This document shows, one piece after another, positions 36,667 to 44,170 of a stretch of DNA of 64,000 bases. Each line of letters starts with the position of its first letter. Within the stretch, counting starts at the first letter, position 1. The notes under the pieces were generated by a model that was not told the DNA's origin, ran no database searches, and saw only the letters and a program-made list of their open reading frames with translations. This DNA is from VXNE01 sp963664635 (lineage in GTDB: Bacteria; Pseudomonadota; Gammaproteobacteria; Pseudomonadales; Azotimanducaceae). The stretch covers positions 1,674,001 through 1,738,000 of the forward strand of contig OY761542.1 in NCBI GenBank assembly GCA_963664635.1, in the 5' to 3' direction. Position numbers and translations under genes: made by a program.

Positions 36667-37092
36667 ATGACTCCCGAGTTCTGGGCCATCATCGCTGTCG
36701 GCGTCGCGCTGGGTACGCTGACCCTGAACGGTCACCGCCGGATTCATGCGCGGCTCGACGCCGACCTGGGCCGTCTGGACGCCCGTCTGGATCGAGACGT
36801 TGGCGGCCTGGAGGCACGCTTGGGAGCCCGCCTGGATCGAGATGTTGGCGGCCTGGAGGAGCGCCTGGAAGCCCGCCTGGATCGAGACGTTGGCGGCCTG
36901 GAGGCGCGCCTGGGAGCCCGCCTGGACCGGCACATGAAGGAACTCGGCGAACGCCTCGGCCGCGTCGAGGCCGGCCTGGTGGAGCTGCGCGAGCGCGTCG
37001 CGCATGTCGAAGGGCTGCTCGAGGGTCTGCGCGATGCACTCGTCGGCAGGAGTTTGCCGGAGCCCCCGAAGCCGCGCCGCGTGGGCGGTTGA
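36667..37092 (+). CDS. Membrane-anchored coiled-coil protein with 15-residue repeats
   Basis: The 141-residue protein has one N-terminal membrane helix (FWAIIAVGVALGTLTL) and then an almost continuous coiled coil. The middle is built from three copies of a 15-residue unit (ARLDRDVGGLEARLG type) encoded by 45-bp DNA repeats at 36784-36918. A leucine-heptad region and a Pro/Arg tail follow. No specific family is recognised; similar short proteins with variable coiled-coil repeats occur widely. The ATG is the first start after the mfd promoter region. Confidence 0.7.
   Translation: MTPEFWAIIAVGVALGTLTLNGHRRIHARLDADLGRLDARLDRDVGGLEARLGARLDRDVGGLEERLEARLDRDVGGLEARLGARLDRHMKELGERLGRVEAGLVELRERVAHVEGLLEGLRDALVGRSLPEPPKPRRVGG
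36784..36918. repeat. Three 45-bp tandem repeats in a coiled-coil gene
   Basis: Units start at 36784, 36829 and 36874 and differ at only a few bases (for example GAGACG versus GAGATG). Each adds 15 residues, about four helical turns, so unit gain or loss would lengthen the coiled coil without changing the frame. A fourth, diverged unit follows. Confidence 0.85.
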
Positions 37093-37179
37093 CGACGCTC
37101 GCGGCGCTCCCCGGATGCCGCAAACGGCAGCCTCCACACTCGCGATTCCGGTAGATGCGCGGCACGCAAAAGGTTAAAG

Positions 37180-39030
37180 TTGCGCCCTCGTGAAATCTCC
37201 ATCGACCGCCACGGGTTGGGCTCGCACCTCCCCGCGCTCACCATGAAAGCCACCGACATTCGGGCTCCGTCCTATTTCCACAAGGTCGTGGACTGCCAGT
37301 GGGCGTGTCCGGCCCACACGCCGGTGCCGGAGTACATCCGGCTGATCGCCGAGGAACGCTACACCGAGGCGTTCATGATCAACTGGGAGTCCAACGTGTT
37401 CCCGGGGATCCTCGGGCGCACCTGCGACCGGCCCTGCGAGCCGGCCTGCCGGCGCGTCCGCACCGAGGAGAAGCCGGTCGCCATCTGTCGGCTGAAGCGC
37501 GTGGCCGCGGACCACAAGGGGGACATCGGCCCCTACCTGCCGGCGGTACCGAAGCGCAAGAACGGCAAGCGCATCGCCATGCTCGGCGCCGGCCCCGCCT
37601 CCCTCGCGGTGGCGCGGGACCTGCTGCCGTTCGGCTACGAGATCGACATGTTCGACCGCGACCCGGCCGGCGGCGGCATGATGCGCAGCCAGATTCCCGC
37701 GTTCCGCCTGCCGGCGGACGTGCTCGAGGAAGAGGTGGACCTGATCCTCGACATGGGCGTGAACGCCCGCTTCGGCTACGAGATCACGAGCATGAAGGCC
37801 ATGCTCGACATGGACTACGACGCCTACTTCGTCGGCACCGGGGCGCCGCGCGGCCGCGATCTCGAGCTGCCGGGACGCCGGGAAGTGGACGAGCACATCT
37901 CCATCGGCATCGACTGGCTGTCGAGCGTCGCCTTCGGCCACACGACCTCCATCTCCGGCAAGGTGATCGTGATGGGCGGCGGCAACACGGCCATGGACTG
38001 CTGCCGGACCTCCAAACGCCTCGGCGCCGAGTCCGTCACCGTCGTCGTGCGCTCCGCCTTCGAGGTGATGAAAGCCTCGGAGTGGGAAAAGGAAGAGGCG
38101 ATGGACGAGAACATCCCCATCGTCAACAACCGCCCGCCGAAGGAGTTCGTGCACGAGAACGGCAAACTGAAGGGCGTCGTCTTCGAGTGCGTCAGGCCGG
38201 TCCGCGACGAGTCGAGCGGCCGGCTGCGCTACGAGCCGAGCGGCGCGCCGGACGTCTACATGGAGTGTGACCACATCCTGATGGCGATCGGCCAGGAGAA
38301 CCACTGTCCGTGGATCGAGCGGGACATCGGCCTGGAGTTCGACAAGTGGGACTGCCCGGTGCTCGACGAGGTGACGCTGCAGTCCTCGCACCCCAAGATC
38401 TTTTTCGGCGGCGACTCGGCGTTCGGCCCGGAGAACATCATCTGGGCGTCCGCGCACGCCCACCAGGCGGCCATCTCCATGCACCTCTTCTGCCAGGGCA
38501 AGGACCTGAAGACGGACCGCCCGGCGGAAGGCGTGAACCTGATCAGCCAGAAGATGGGCATGCACGAGTGGAGCTACGACAGCGAGCACGACCCGGCCAA
38601 GCGCTTCATCGTCCCGCACGCGGAGAAGCGGCGTGCCCTGGACAACATCAAGGTGGAGGTCGAACTCGGCTTCGACCGCGCGCTCGGTTTCAAGGAAGCG
38701 CAGCGCTGCCTGAACTGTGACGTGCAGACGGTGTTCACCGAGGGGCTGTGCATCGAGTGCGACGCCTGCGTCGACATCTGCCCGATGGACTGCATCACCT
38801 TCACCTCGAATGGCGCGGAGGACGACCTGCGCGGTCGCCTCATGGCGCCCGCCCCCAACCCCGAGCAGGACCTCTACGTGTCCGAGACCCTGCCGACCGG
38901 CCGCGTGATGGTGAAGGACGAGGATGTCTGCCTGCACTGCGGGCTGTGCGCGGAACGCTGCCCCACGGCGGCGTGGGACATGCAGAAGTCGGTGGTGCAC
39001 ATTCCGCAGCTCGGGACCTACGGCGGATGA
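37180..39030 (+). CDS. GltD-like FAD/4Fe-4S pyridine-nucleotide oxidoreductase of the KOR cluster
   Basis: The 616-residue protein has an N-terminal cysteine region (CQWACPAHTPVPEYI; CDRPCEPACRR), an FAD-binding GAGPASLAVARDLL, a second NAD(P)H fold GGGNTAMDCCRTSKRLGA, and two C-terminal [4Fe-4S] sites (CIECDACVDICPMDC; CLHCGLCAERCPT). It probably moves electrons between NAD(P)H and ferredoxin or the KorAB enzyme encoded next. The start is TTG at 37180 after AAAAGG; third codon positions are G/C from there on, though an ATG at 37243 is possible. Its stop overlaps korA (ATGA). Confidence 0.9.
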   Translation: MRPREISIDRHGLGSHLPALTMKATDIRAPSYFHKVVDCQWACPAHTPVPEYIRLIAEERYTEAFMINWESNVFPGILGRTCDRPCEPACRRVRTEEKPVAICRLKRVAADHKGDIGPYLPAVPKRKNGKRIAMLGAGPASLAVARDLLPFGYEIDMFDRDPAGGGMMRSQIPAFRLPADVLEEEVDLILDMGVNARFGYEITSMKAMLDMDYDAYFVGTGAPRGRDLELPGRREVDEHISIGIDWLSSVAFGHTTSISGKVIVMGGGNTAMDCCRTSKRLGAESVTVVVRSAFEVMKASEWEKEEAMDENIPIVNNRPPKEFVHENGKLKGVVFECVRPVRDESSGRLRYEPSGAPDVYMECDHILMAIGQENHCPWIERDIGLEFDKWDCPVLDEVTLQSSHPKIFFGGDSAFGPENIIWASAHAHQAAISMHLFCQGKDLKTDRPAEGVNLISQKMGMHEWSYDSEHDPAKRFIVPHAEKRRALDNIKVEVELGFDRALGFKEAQRCLNCDVQTVFTEGLCIECDACVDICPMDCITFTSNGAEDDLRGRLMAPAPNPEQDLYVSETLPTGRVMVKDEDVCLHCGLCAERCPTAAWDMQKSVVHIPQLGTYGG

Positions 39031-40922
39031 CCACCTACAACGATTTCGTCATCCGCTTCGCGAACGTCAACGGCTCCGGCTCCGCGAGCGCGAACGGCAT
39101 GTTCGCCAAGGCGCTCTTCCGCATGGGCGTCCCGCTCGCGACGCGCAACATCTTTCCGTCCAACATCGAGGGCCTGCCGACCTGGTTCGAGGTGCGGGTC
39201 TCGGATGCCGGCCATCACGGGCGCCGCGAAGGCGTGGACCTGATGGTCGCCATGAACGCCGAGACCTACGCGGAGGACGTCGGCTCCGTGGTGCCGGGTG
39301 GCTACCTGCTGTACGACAACTCGAAGGGCCTCGACCGGCGCCTGTTCCGGGCCGACATCACGGAGATCGGCATCCCGATCGCGAAGCTCCTCCTGCCGGA
39401 GTTCGGCGACCCCAAGCAGCGCAAGCTGTTCAAGAACATCGTCTATCTCGGTGCCCTGTCCGCGTTGCTCAACATCGACTTCGACGTCATCACGGGCATG
39501 GTGTCCACCCAGTACCGCGGCAAGGACGAACTCATCGCGCCGAACATCCACGCCCTCGAGCTCGGGCGGGGCTACGCCCGCGAGTACCTCGACTGTCCGC
39601 TGCCCATCCAGGTGCGGCGCACGGCGGGGCTCGGCGACAAGATCATGATCGACGGCAACGCCGCGGCGGCCCTCGGGGCCATCTACGGCGGAGCGACCGT
39701 CTGCGCCTGGTATCCGATCACGCCGTCGACCTCGATGGCGGAGGCGTTCGAGAAGCACGCCGGCCAGTTGCGCACGGAGTCGGAGACGGGCCAGCGGAAG
39801 TTCGCCGTCCTGCAGGCCGAGGACGAGCTGTCCGCCATCGGGATCGTCATCGGCGCGGGCTGGAACGGCGCCCGGGCGTTCACGGCGACGAGCGGGCCGG
39901 GCGTGTCGCTGATGTCGGAATTCCTCGGGCTCGCCTACTTCGCGGAAATCCCGGCCGTGCTGTTCGACATCCAGCGCGCGGGACCCTCCACGGGCATGCC
40001 CACGCGCACCCAGCAGGGCGATGTCCTGGCGGCCGCCTACGCGTCCCATGGCGATACGAAACACCCGCTGATGTTCCCGTCCACGCCGAAGGAGTGCTTC
40101 GATTTCGCGGCCGACGCCCTGGATCTCGCCGATCGGCTGCAGACGCCGATCATCGTCCTGTCCGACCTCGAGGTCGGCATGAACGACAACCTGTCGGAGC
40201 CGCTGACGTGGGACGACGACCGCCGGTACGACCGCGGCAAGGTGCTCTCGCGGGACGACCTCGACGCCATCGAGGAGTTCGGTCGTTACGTCGACGTGGA
40301 CGGCGACGGCATCGGCTACCGGACCCTGCCGGGCACGCACCCCACCAAGGGGGCGTTCTTCACCCGGGGCACGTCGCGGGACGCCTACGCGCGTTACACG
40401 GAGGCGCCCGAGGCGTACACCGAGAACATGGACCGGCTGCTCGTCAAGTGGCGCACGGCCGCGTCCCTGGTGCCGGCGCCGGAGATCTCCGGACACGGCC
40501 ACCGCGCGGGCATCGTCTTCTACGGCAGCACGGCCATGCCGATGGGCGAAGCCATGGAGCGTCTTGCCGAGGACGGCGTGCAGCTCGACGCGATGCGCAT
40601 TCGGGGCTTCCCCTTCAGCCAGGAGGTCACGGAGTTCATCGACCGGCACGAGTTCGTGTTCCTGGTGGAACAGAACCGGGACGCCCAGATGAAGACGCTG
40701 CTCGTCAACGAGACCGGCGTGGACGCCGCGAAGATCGTGCCGGTCCTGTACTACGGCGGCATGTCCATCTCGGCGGACACGATCCAGGCGAGCGTGCTCG
40801 ACCACTACGAGAAGATGCGGGCGCCGCGACTCTGGGCCGTGGGCCGGGGGACGCGCGGGGGGACCCCCCGCATGCACACGGCCGCCGGACCGGGCAGCCA
40901 GGGCGGGGACTCGCTCGCATGA
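39027..40922 (+). CDS. korA: 2-oxoacid:acceptor oxidoreductase, fused gamma-alpha subunit
   Basis: This 631-residue subunit begins with a gamma domain (NGSGSASANGMFAKALFRMGVP) and continues with the alpha pyrimidine-binding domain: ALGAIYGGATVCAWYPITPSTSMAEAFE, QAEDELSAIGIVIGAGWNGARAFTATSGPG and RAGPSTGMPTRTQQGD. With KorB it would oxidise a 2-oxoacid, most likely 2-oxoglutarate, to an acyl-CoA using ferredoxin. The stop overlaps a 22-codon micro-ORF. Confidence 0.93.
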   Translation: MTTYNDFVIRFANVNGSGSASANGMFAKALFRMGVPLATRNIFPSNIEGLPTWFEVRVSDAGHHGRREGVDLMVAMNAETYAEDVGSVVPGGYLLYDNSKGLDRRLFRADITEIGIPIAKLLLPEFGDPKQRKLFKNIVYLGALSALLNIDFDVITGMVSTQYRGKDELIAPNIHALELGRGYAREYLDCPLPIQVRRTAGLGDKIMIDGNAAAALGAIYGGATVCAWYPITPSTSMAEAFEKHAGQLRTESETGQRKFAVLQAEDELSAIGIVIGAGWNGARAFTATSGPGVSLMSEFLGLAYFAEIPAVLFDIQRAGPSTGMPTRTQQGDVLAAAYASHGDTKHPLMFPSTPKECFDFAADALDLADRLQTPIIVLSDLEVGMNDNLSEPLTWDDDRRYDRGKVLSRDDLDAIEEFGRYVDVDGDGIGYRTLPGTHPTKGAFFTRGTSRDAYARYTEAPEAYTENMDRLLVKWRTAASLVPAPEISGHGHRAGIVFYGSTAMPMGEAMERLAEDGVQLDAMRIRGFPFSQEVTEFIDRHEFVFLVEQNRDAQMKTLLVNETGVDAAKIVPVLYYGGMSISADTIQASVLDHYEKMRAPRLWAVGRGTRGGTPRMHTAAGPGSQGGDSLA

Positions 40923-40987
40923 ATGCACCGATCGACGTAATCGAGGTAGTCGAGGTAATCGAGGTAATGGAGATAGCCGCCCCATGA
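40919..40987 (+). CDS. Micro-ORF bridging korA and korB, 22 aa
   Basis: An ATG at 40919 overlaps the korA stop as ATGA, and its TGA at 40985-40987 overlaps the korB ATG in the same way. The encoded peptide (MNAPID, then V-I-E / V-V-E / V-I-E / V-M-E, then IAAP) comes from four 9-bp repeats. It may simply carry ribosomes from korA to korB by stop-start coupling. Whether the peptide itself matters is unknown. Confidence 0.5.
   Translation: MNAPIDVIEVVEVIEVMEIAAP
40937..40972. repeat. Four 9-bp repeats between korA and korB
   Basis: GTAATCGAG occurs at 40937 and 40955, with one-base variants GTAGTCGAG at 40946 and GTAATGGAG at 40964. The 9-bp unit keeps the micro-ORF frame. Confidence 0.85.
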
Positions 40988-42039
40988 CCTTCGTCGCCAA
41001 GCCCCGCGTCCACCATCCCCTGTTGCCGACCAACGAGATCGGCCTGACGCGACGGGACTACGAGGGCCTCGTCTCCACGCTGTGCGCCGGCTGCGGCCAC
41101 GACTCCGTGAGCGCCGCGATCGTGCAGGCGTGCGCGGAGCTGGCCATCCCGCCGCACCGGTTCGCCAAGGTCTCGGGCATCGGCTGTTCCTCGAAGACGC
41201 CGAGCTACTTTCTCGGCAACTCGCACGGCTTCAACTCCGTGCACGGCCGCATGCCCTCGGTCGCGACCGGGGCGAATCTGGCCAACCGCGAGCTCTACTG
41301 CATCGGCGTGTCCGGCGACGGCGACTCGGCCTCCATCGGCATCGGCCAGTTCGCCCACATCGTGCGCCGCCGCATCAACATGCTCTACATCGTCGACAAC
41401 AACGGCACGTACGGCCTCACCAAGGGCCAGTTCTCGGCGACCAACGACAAGGGTTCGACCAGCAAGAAGGGCGTGCCCAATCTCTACGAGCCCATCGACC
41501 TCGTCTCGATGGCGCTGCAGATCGGCGCGAGCTTCGTGGCGCGGAGCTTCTCGGGCGACCGGGCGCAGCTCGTGCCCCTCGTCAAGGCCGGCCTGCTGCA
41601 TCGGGGCTTCGCCTTCATCGACGTCATTTCGCCCTGCGTCGCGTTCAACAACCACAACGGCTCGACCAAGAGCTACGACTACCTGCGCACGCACGGCGCG
41701 AGCGTCGTGGCGGCGGACTTCGTCGCCGCCGGCGAGGAGATCACCGCCGACTACGGGCCGGGCGAGCTCGAGACCGTATCCATGCCGGACGGCTCGCGGC
41801 TGCACCTGCGCAAGCTCGACGGCAGCTACGATCCCCACAACCGCGCCCATGCCCTGGAGCACGTGCTCGAGGCGCAGCAGGAAGGCGAAGTGGTGACGGG
41901 GCTCCTGTACGTGGACCCGGACGCCAGCGACTGCCACGAGATCCTCGACACCGTGGAGACGCCCCTGAACGCCCTCGGAGAAGAGGAACTTTGCCCCGGC
42001 TCGGCGGCGCTCGAGCGGATCAACGCCAGCTTCCGCTAG
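40984..42039 (+). CDS. korB: 2-oxoacid:acceptor oxidoreductase, beta subunit
   Basis: The 351-residue protein binds thiamine diphosphate: CAGCGHDSVSAAIVQACAELAIP, the [4Fe-4S]-type cysteines around GIGCSSKTPSYF, and the TPP motif GDGDSASIGIGQ through DNNGTYGLTKGQ. It is the partner of the fused gamma-alpha subunit upstream. An ATGA overlap with the micro-ORF indicates coupling. It ends the operon; the accessory DUF262 pair begins 78 bases later. Confidence 0.95.
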   Translation: MTFVAKPRVHHPLLPTNEIGLTRRDYEGLVSTLCAGCGHDSVSAAIVQACAELAIPPHRFAKVSGIGCSSKTPSYFLGNSHGFNSVHGRMPSVATGANLANRELYCIGVSGDGDSASIGIGQFAHIVRRRINMLYIVDNNGTYGLTKGQFSATNDKGSTSKKGVPNLYEPIDLVSMALQIGASFVARSFSGDRAQLVPLVKAGLLHRGFAFIDVISPCVAFNNHNGSTKSYDYLRTHGASVVAADFVAAGEEITADYGPGELETVSMPDGSRLHLRKLDGSYDPHNRAHALEHVLEAQQEGEVVTGLLYVDPDASDCHEILDTVETPLNALGEEELCPGSAALERINASFR

Positions 42040-42116
42040 GGATTGGCAGTCGGCCCTTGGCGCGACCCCTGTTTCGGCTGCCCAGACCATCAGCGCTGCC
42101 CCTGGGAGTCATCTCC

Positions 42117-43310
42117 ATGCCTGAATCCGTCACGGTGGATCAACAGACCGATTGGTTTGAGGATTACAGCGAAGGCGCAGACGACATTCAGATCGACGAA
42201 TACGATATTACGTCCGCACCGAATGACTTCAACGTAATGACCCTCCATAGCTTCATTCGAGAGGGCTCCATTCGAATACCAGGGTTTCAAAGGCACTTCG
42301 TGTGGGATCTCCCGAGGGCCTCGAAACTCATCGAGTCCCTGATTCTCGGGCTCCCGGTACCACAGATGTTCCTCTACGAGCAACGCAGAAACGAATTTCT
42401 GGTCATAGACGGTCAACAACGTCTCATGTCCGTCTACTACTTCATCGAGAAGCGGTTTCCCCGAAAGGAGAAGCGTAGCGATCTGCGTCGGATCTTTGAC
42501 GAGGCCGGAATGATCCCTGAGGACGTCCTGCACAACGACGAGTATTTCATTCCGTTTGACCTGAGGCTCTCGGAGGCGCTCCCAGGACGCCCGAATCGAT
42601 TCAAGGGATTGAACTACTCCACCTTGGGAGATCACAAGCGGCAGTTCGATCTGCGCCCCATACGCAACATCGTGGTTAAGCAAAACTCGCCCAACGATGA
42701 TGACTCCGCTATGTATGAAGTCTTCAATCGCTTGAATTCCGGAGGTGTGAATCTGCGTCCCCAGGAGATTCGGACCAGCATGTATCACTCAGAGTTCTAT
42801 AACATGCTGTATCGAGTAAACGCCGACACGAGGTGGCGACAGCTACTGCAGTCGCCGCGGCCCGATCTCCACATGAAGGACATAGAGATACTCCTCCGTG
42901 GTCTCGCGATGCTCGTTGATGGAGACAACTACGCTCCGTCGATGGTCAAGTTTCTCAACCAGTTCTCGAAAAAGTCTGAGAGCAACAACTCGGATCAGAA
43001 CGCCTACTTGGAGAGGCTGGTCTCGTCGTTCTTGGATTCCTGCCGAGCTCTGCCGCCAGGTGCCTTCCTGAACAAGAATAATCGGCGATTTAACATTGCG
43101 CTGTACGAGGCCACATTTGCTGGGGTTATGCGACCTGCGTTCGAGCGCAGAGGTGAGCTTGAGGAGGCTGCAGGGATTAGTCCCGACCGCATCCGGTGTC
43201 TTGAGAGCGACCCTGAGTTTGTGAGCGCTGCACAGTTTGCGACGACGGGGACGGCTAATGTGAGGAAACGGCTTGAGCGCGCGAGGGTCCTGTTGTGCGA
43301 AGCAGAGTAG
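42117..43310 (+). CDS. DUF262 (DGQQR) domain protein
   Basis: The 397-residue protein has the ParB/Srx-like DUF262 motifs IPGFQRHFVWD (residues 54-64) and VIDGQQRLMSVYYF (DGQQR at 98-102), then RFKGLNYSTL and VFNRLNSGGVNLRPQEIR. DUF262 domains occur in GmrSD, BrxU, SspE-like and other anti-phage proteins, where DGQQR is linked to nucleotide sensing or hydrolysis. No C-terminal DUF1524 HNH nuclease is present; instead a HEPN gene follows 32 bases later. GGGAG lies upstream of the ATG at 42117. Base composition is visibly less GC-rich than the flanks. Confidence 0.85.
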   Translation: MPESVTVDQQTDWFEDYSEGADDIQIDEYDITSAPNDFNVMTLHSFIREGSIRIPGFQRHFVWDLPRASKLIESLILGLPVPQMFLYEQRRNEFLVIDGQQRLMSVYYFIEKRFPRKEKRSDLRRIFDEAGMIPEDVLHNDEYFIPFDLRLSEALPGRPNRFKGLNYSTLGDHKRQFDLRPIRNIVVKQNSPNDDDSAMYEVFNRLNSGGVNLRPQEIRTSMYHSEFYNMLYRVNADTRWRQLLQSPRPDLHMKDIEILLRGLAMLVDGDNYAPSMVKFLNQFSKKSESNNSDQNAYLERLVSSFLDSCRALPPGAFLNKNNRRFNIALYEATFAGVMRPAFERRGELEEAAGISPDRIRCLESDPEFVSAAQFATTGTANVRKRLERARVLLCEAE

Positions 43311-43342
43311 CGTAGACGAGTGCAAATGGAGATTGCCGAGTC

Positions 43343-43870
43343 GTGCCCCAAACCGTAGTTGACCGGATGTATGGCGAGTTCTCGTCGCTGTTGTCGTTTC
43401 TCGAGGAGGAGCGGGAGATTTCCTTTCGTGGCATTGCGGACGAGAGTCTAAGGAAGGCGCTGCTTTTGGCATCGGCCAGTTACTTTGAGAAGCGGCTCAG
43501 CGATGCAGTCCTCGATTTTGTAGAGGAAGCGGCCGACCATCCCGCGATATTGGCGTCGGTGAGAGTAAAGGCCGTTGCGCGGCAGTACCATACGTGGTTT
43601 GACTGGGACGCGAGAAACGCGAACAAGTTCTTCAGGCTGTTTGGGGAAGGGTTTCTTCGGAAGATGAAGGAGCAGGTGGAAGCTGACGCAGGGCTGAGGG
43701 AAGGCATCGCAGCGTTTCTGGAAATCGGCAGGGAAAGGAACCGGCTGGTACATGAGGACTACGGGAACTTTTCGCTGGAAAAGACGTCGGAGGAAATCTA
43801 CGGTCTTCACCAATCGGCGATGTTGTTTGTCGAGGGATTTGCTGGGTCCGTACGGAGATTCAGCCGGTGA
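43343..43870 (+). CDS. HEPN-domain protein (MAE_28990/RiboL-PSP-like), putative ribonuclease
   Basis: The 175-residue all-helical protein carries RNRLVH at 132-137, the R-x4-H signature of HEPN ribonucleases, in the context EIGRERNRLVHEDYGNF. The N-terminal helix (EFSSLLSFLEEEREIS) and central YFEKRLSDAVLDF match HEPN proteins of the MAE_28990/MAE_18760 and RiboL-PSP groups. Such proteins act as RNA-cutting toxins. The GTG start has GGAG upstream. With the DUF262 gene it forms a likely two-gene defence or toxin module. Confidence 0.75.
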   Translation: MPQTVVDRMYGEFSSLLSFLEEEREISFRGIADESLRKALLLASASYFEKRLSDAVLDFVEEAADHPAILASVRVKAVARQYHTWFDWDARNANKFFRLFGEGFLRKMKEQVEADAGLREGIAAFLEIGRERNRLVHEDYGNFSLEKTSEEIYGLHQSAMLFVEGFAGSVRRFSR

Positions 43871-44170
43871 TGGGGGTCATGGGCAGGCGGTTGGAGTTTG
43901 TGGTTGTGGGGGAGTTTGGCGACGCGTCCTCGGCGGTGCAACCAAAGCGTAGCCGGTGGACGTGGAGGGGACCGGTGACGCGATGGCTTTGGGGGAGTGC
44001 GCGCGCCGAGTGGGGAAGGCGCGTATGCGGCGGAAGGGGGTGTGGCGCGCGGAGCCCGCGGGAGGGGCATGGCCAACGACGACCGGTAAGGCGCCCCGCC
44101 GCTTGCCGGCCGCAGGGCCAGTCTCGGATAATACGCACCTCCCTTTCCTGCGACGACTGACGGACTGGAC
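43871..44170. other. 300-bp region without a convincing gene
   Basis: This stretch is G-rich on the plus strand and holds only short overlapping frames with Arg/Trp/Gly-rich products. It should contain the gap promoter, but no clear -35/-10 pair is visible. It is also the right-hand junction of the DUF262-HEPN segment. Confidence 0.5.

Noticed and set aside
36784..36918. Possible CRISPR array (three regular repeats)
   Set aside because: Repeats are directly adjacent, without spacers, and lie inside an open frame encoding a coiled coil.
37174..41033. Long minus-strand frames across the oxidoreductase-korA genes
   Set aside because: They are antisense to well-conserved enzymes and have typical GC-shadow composition.
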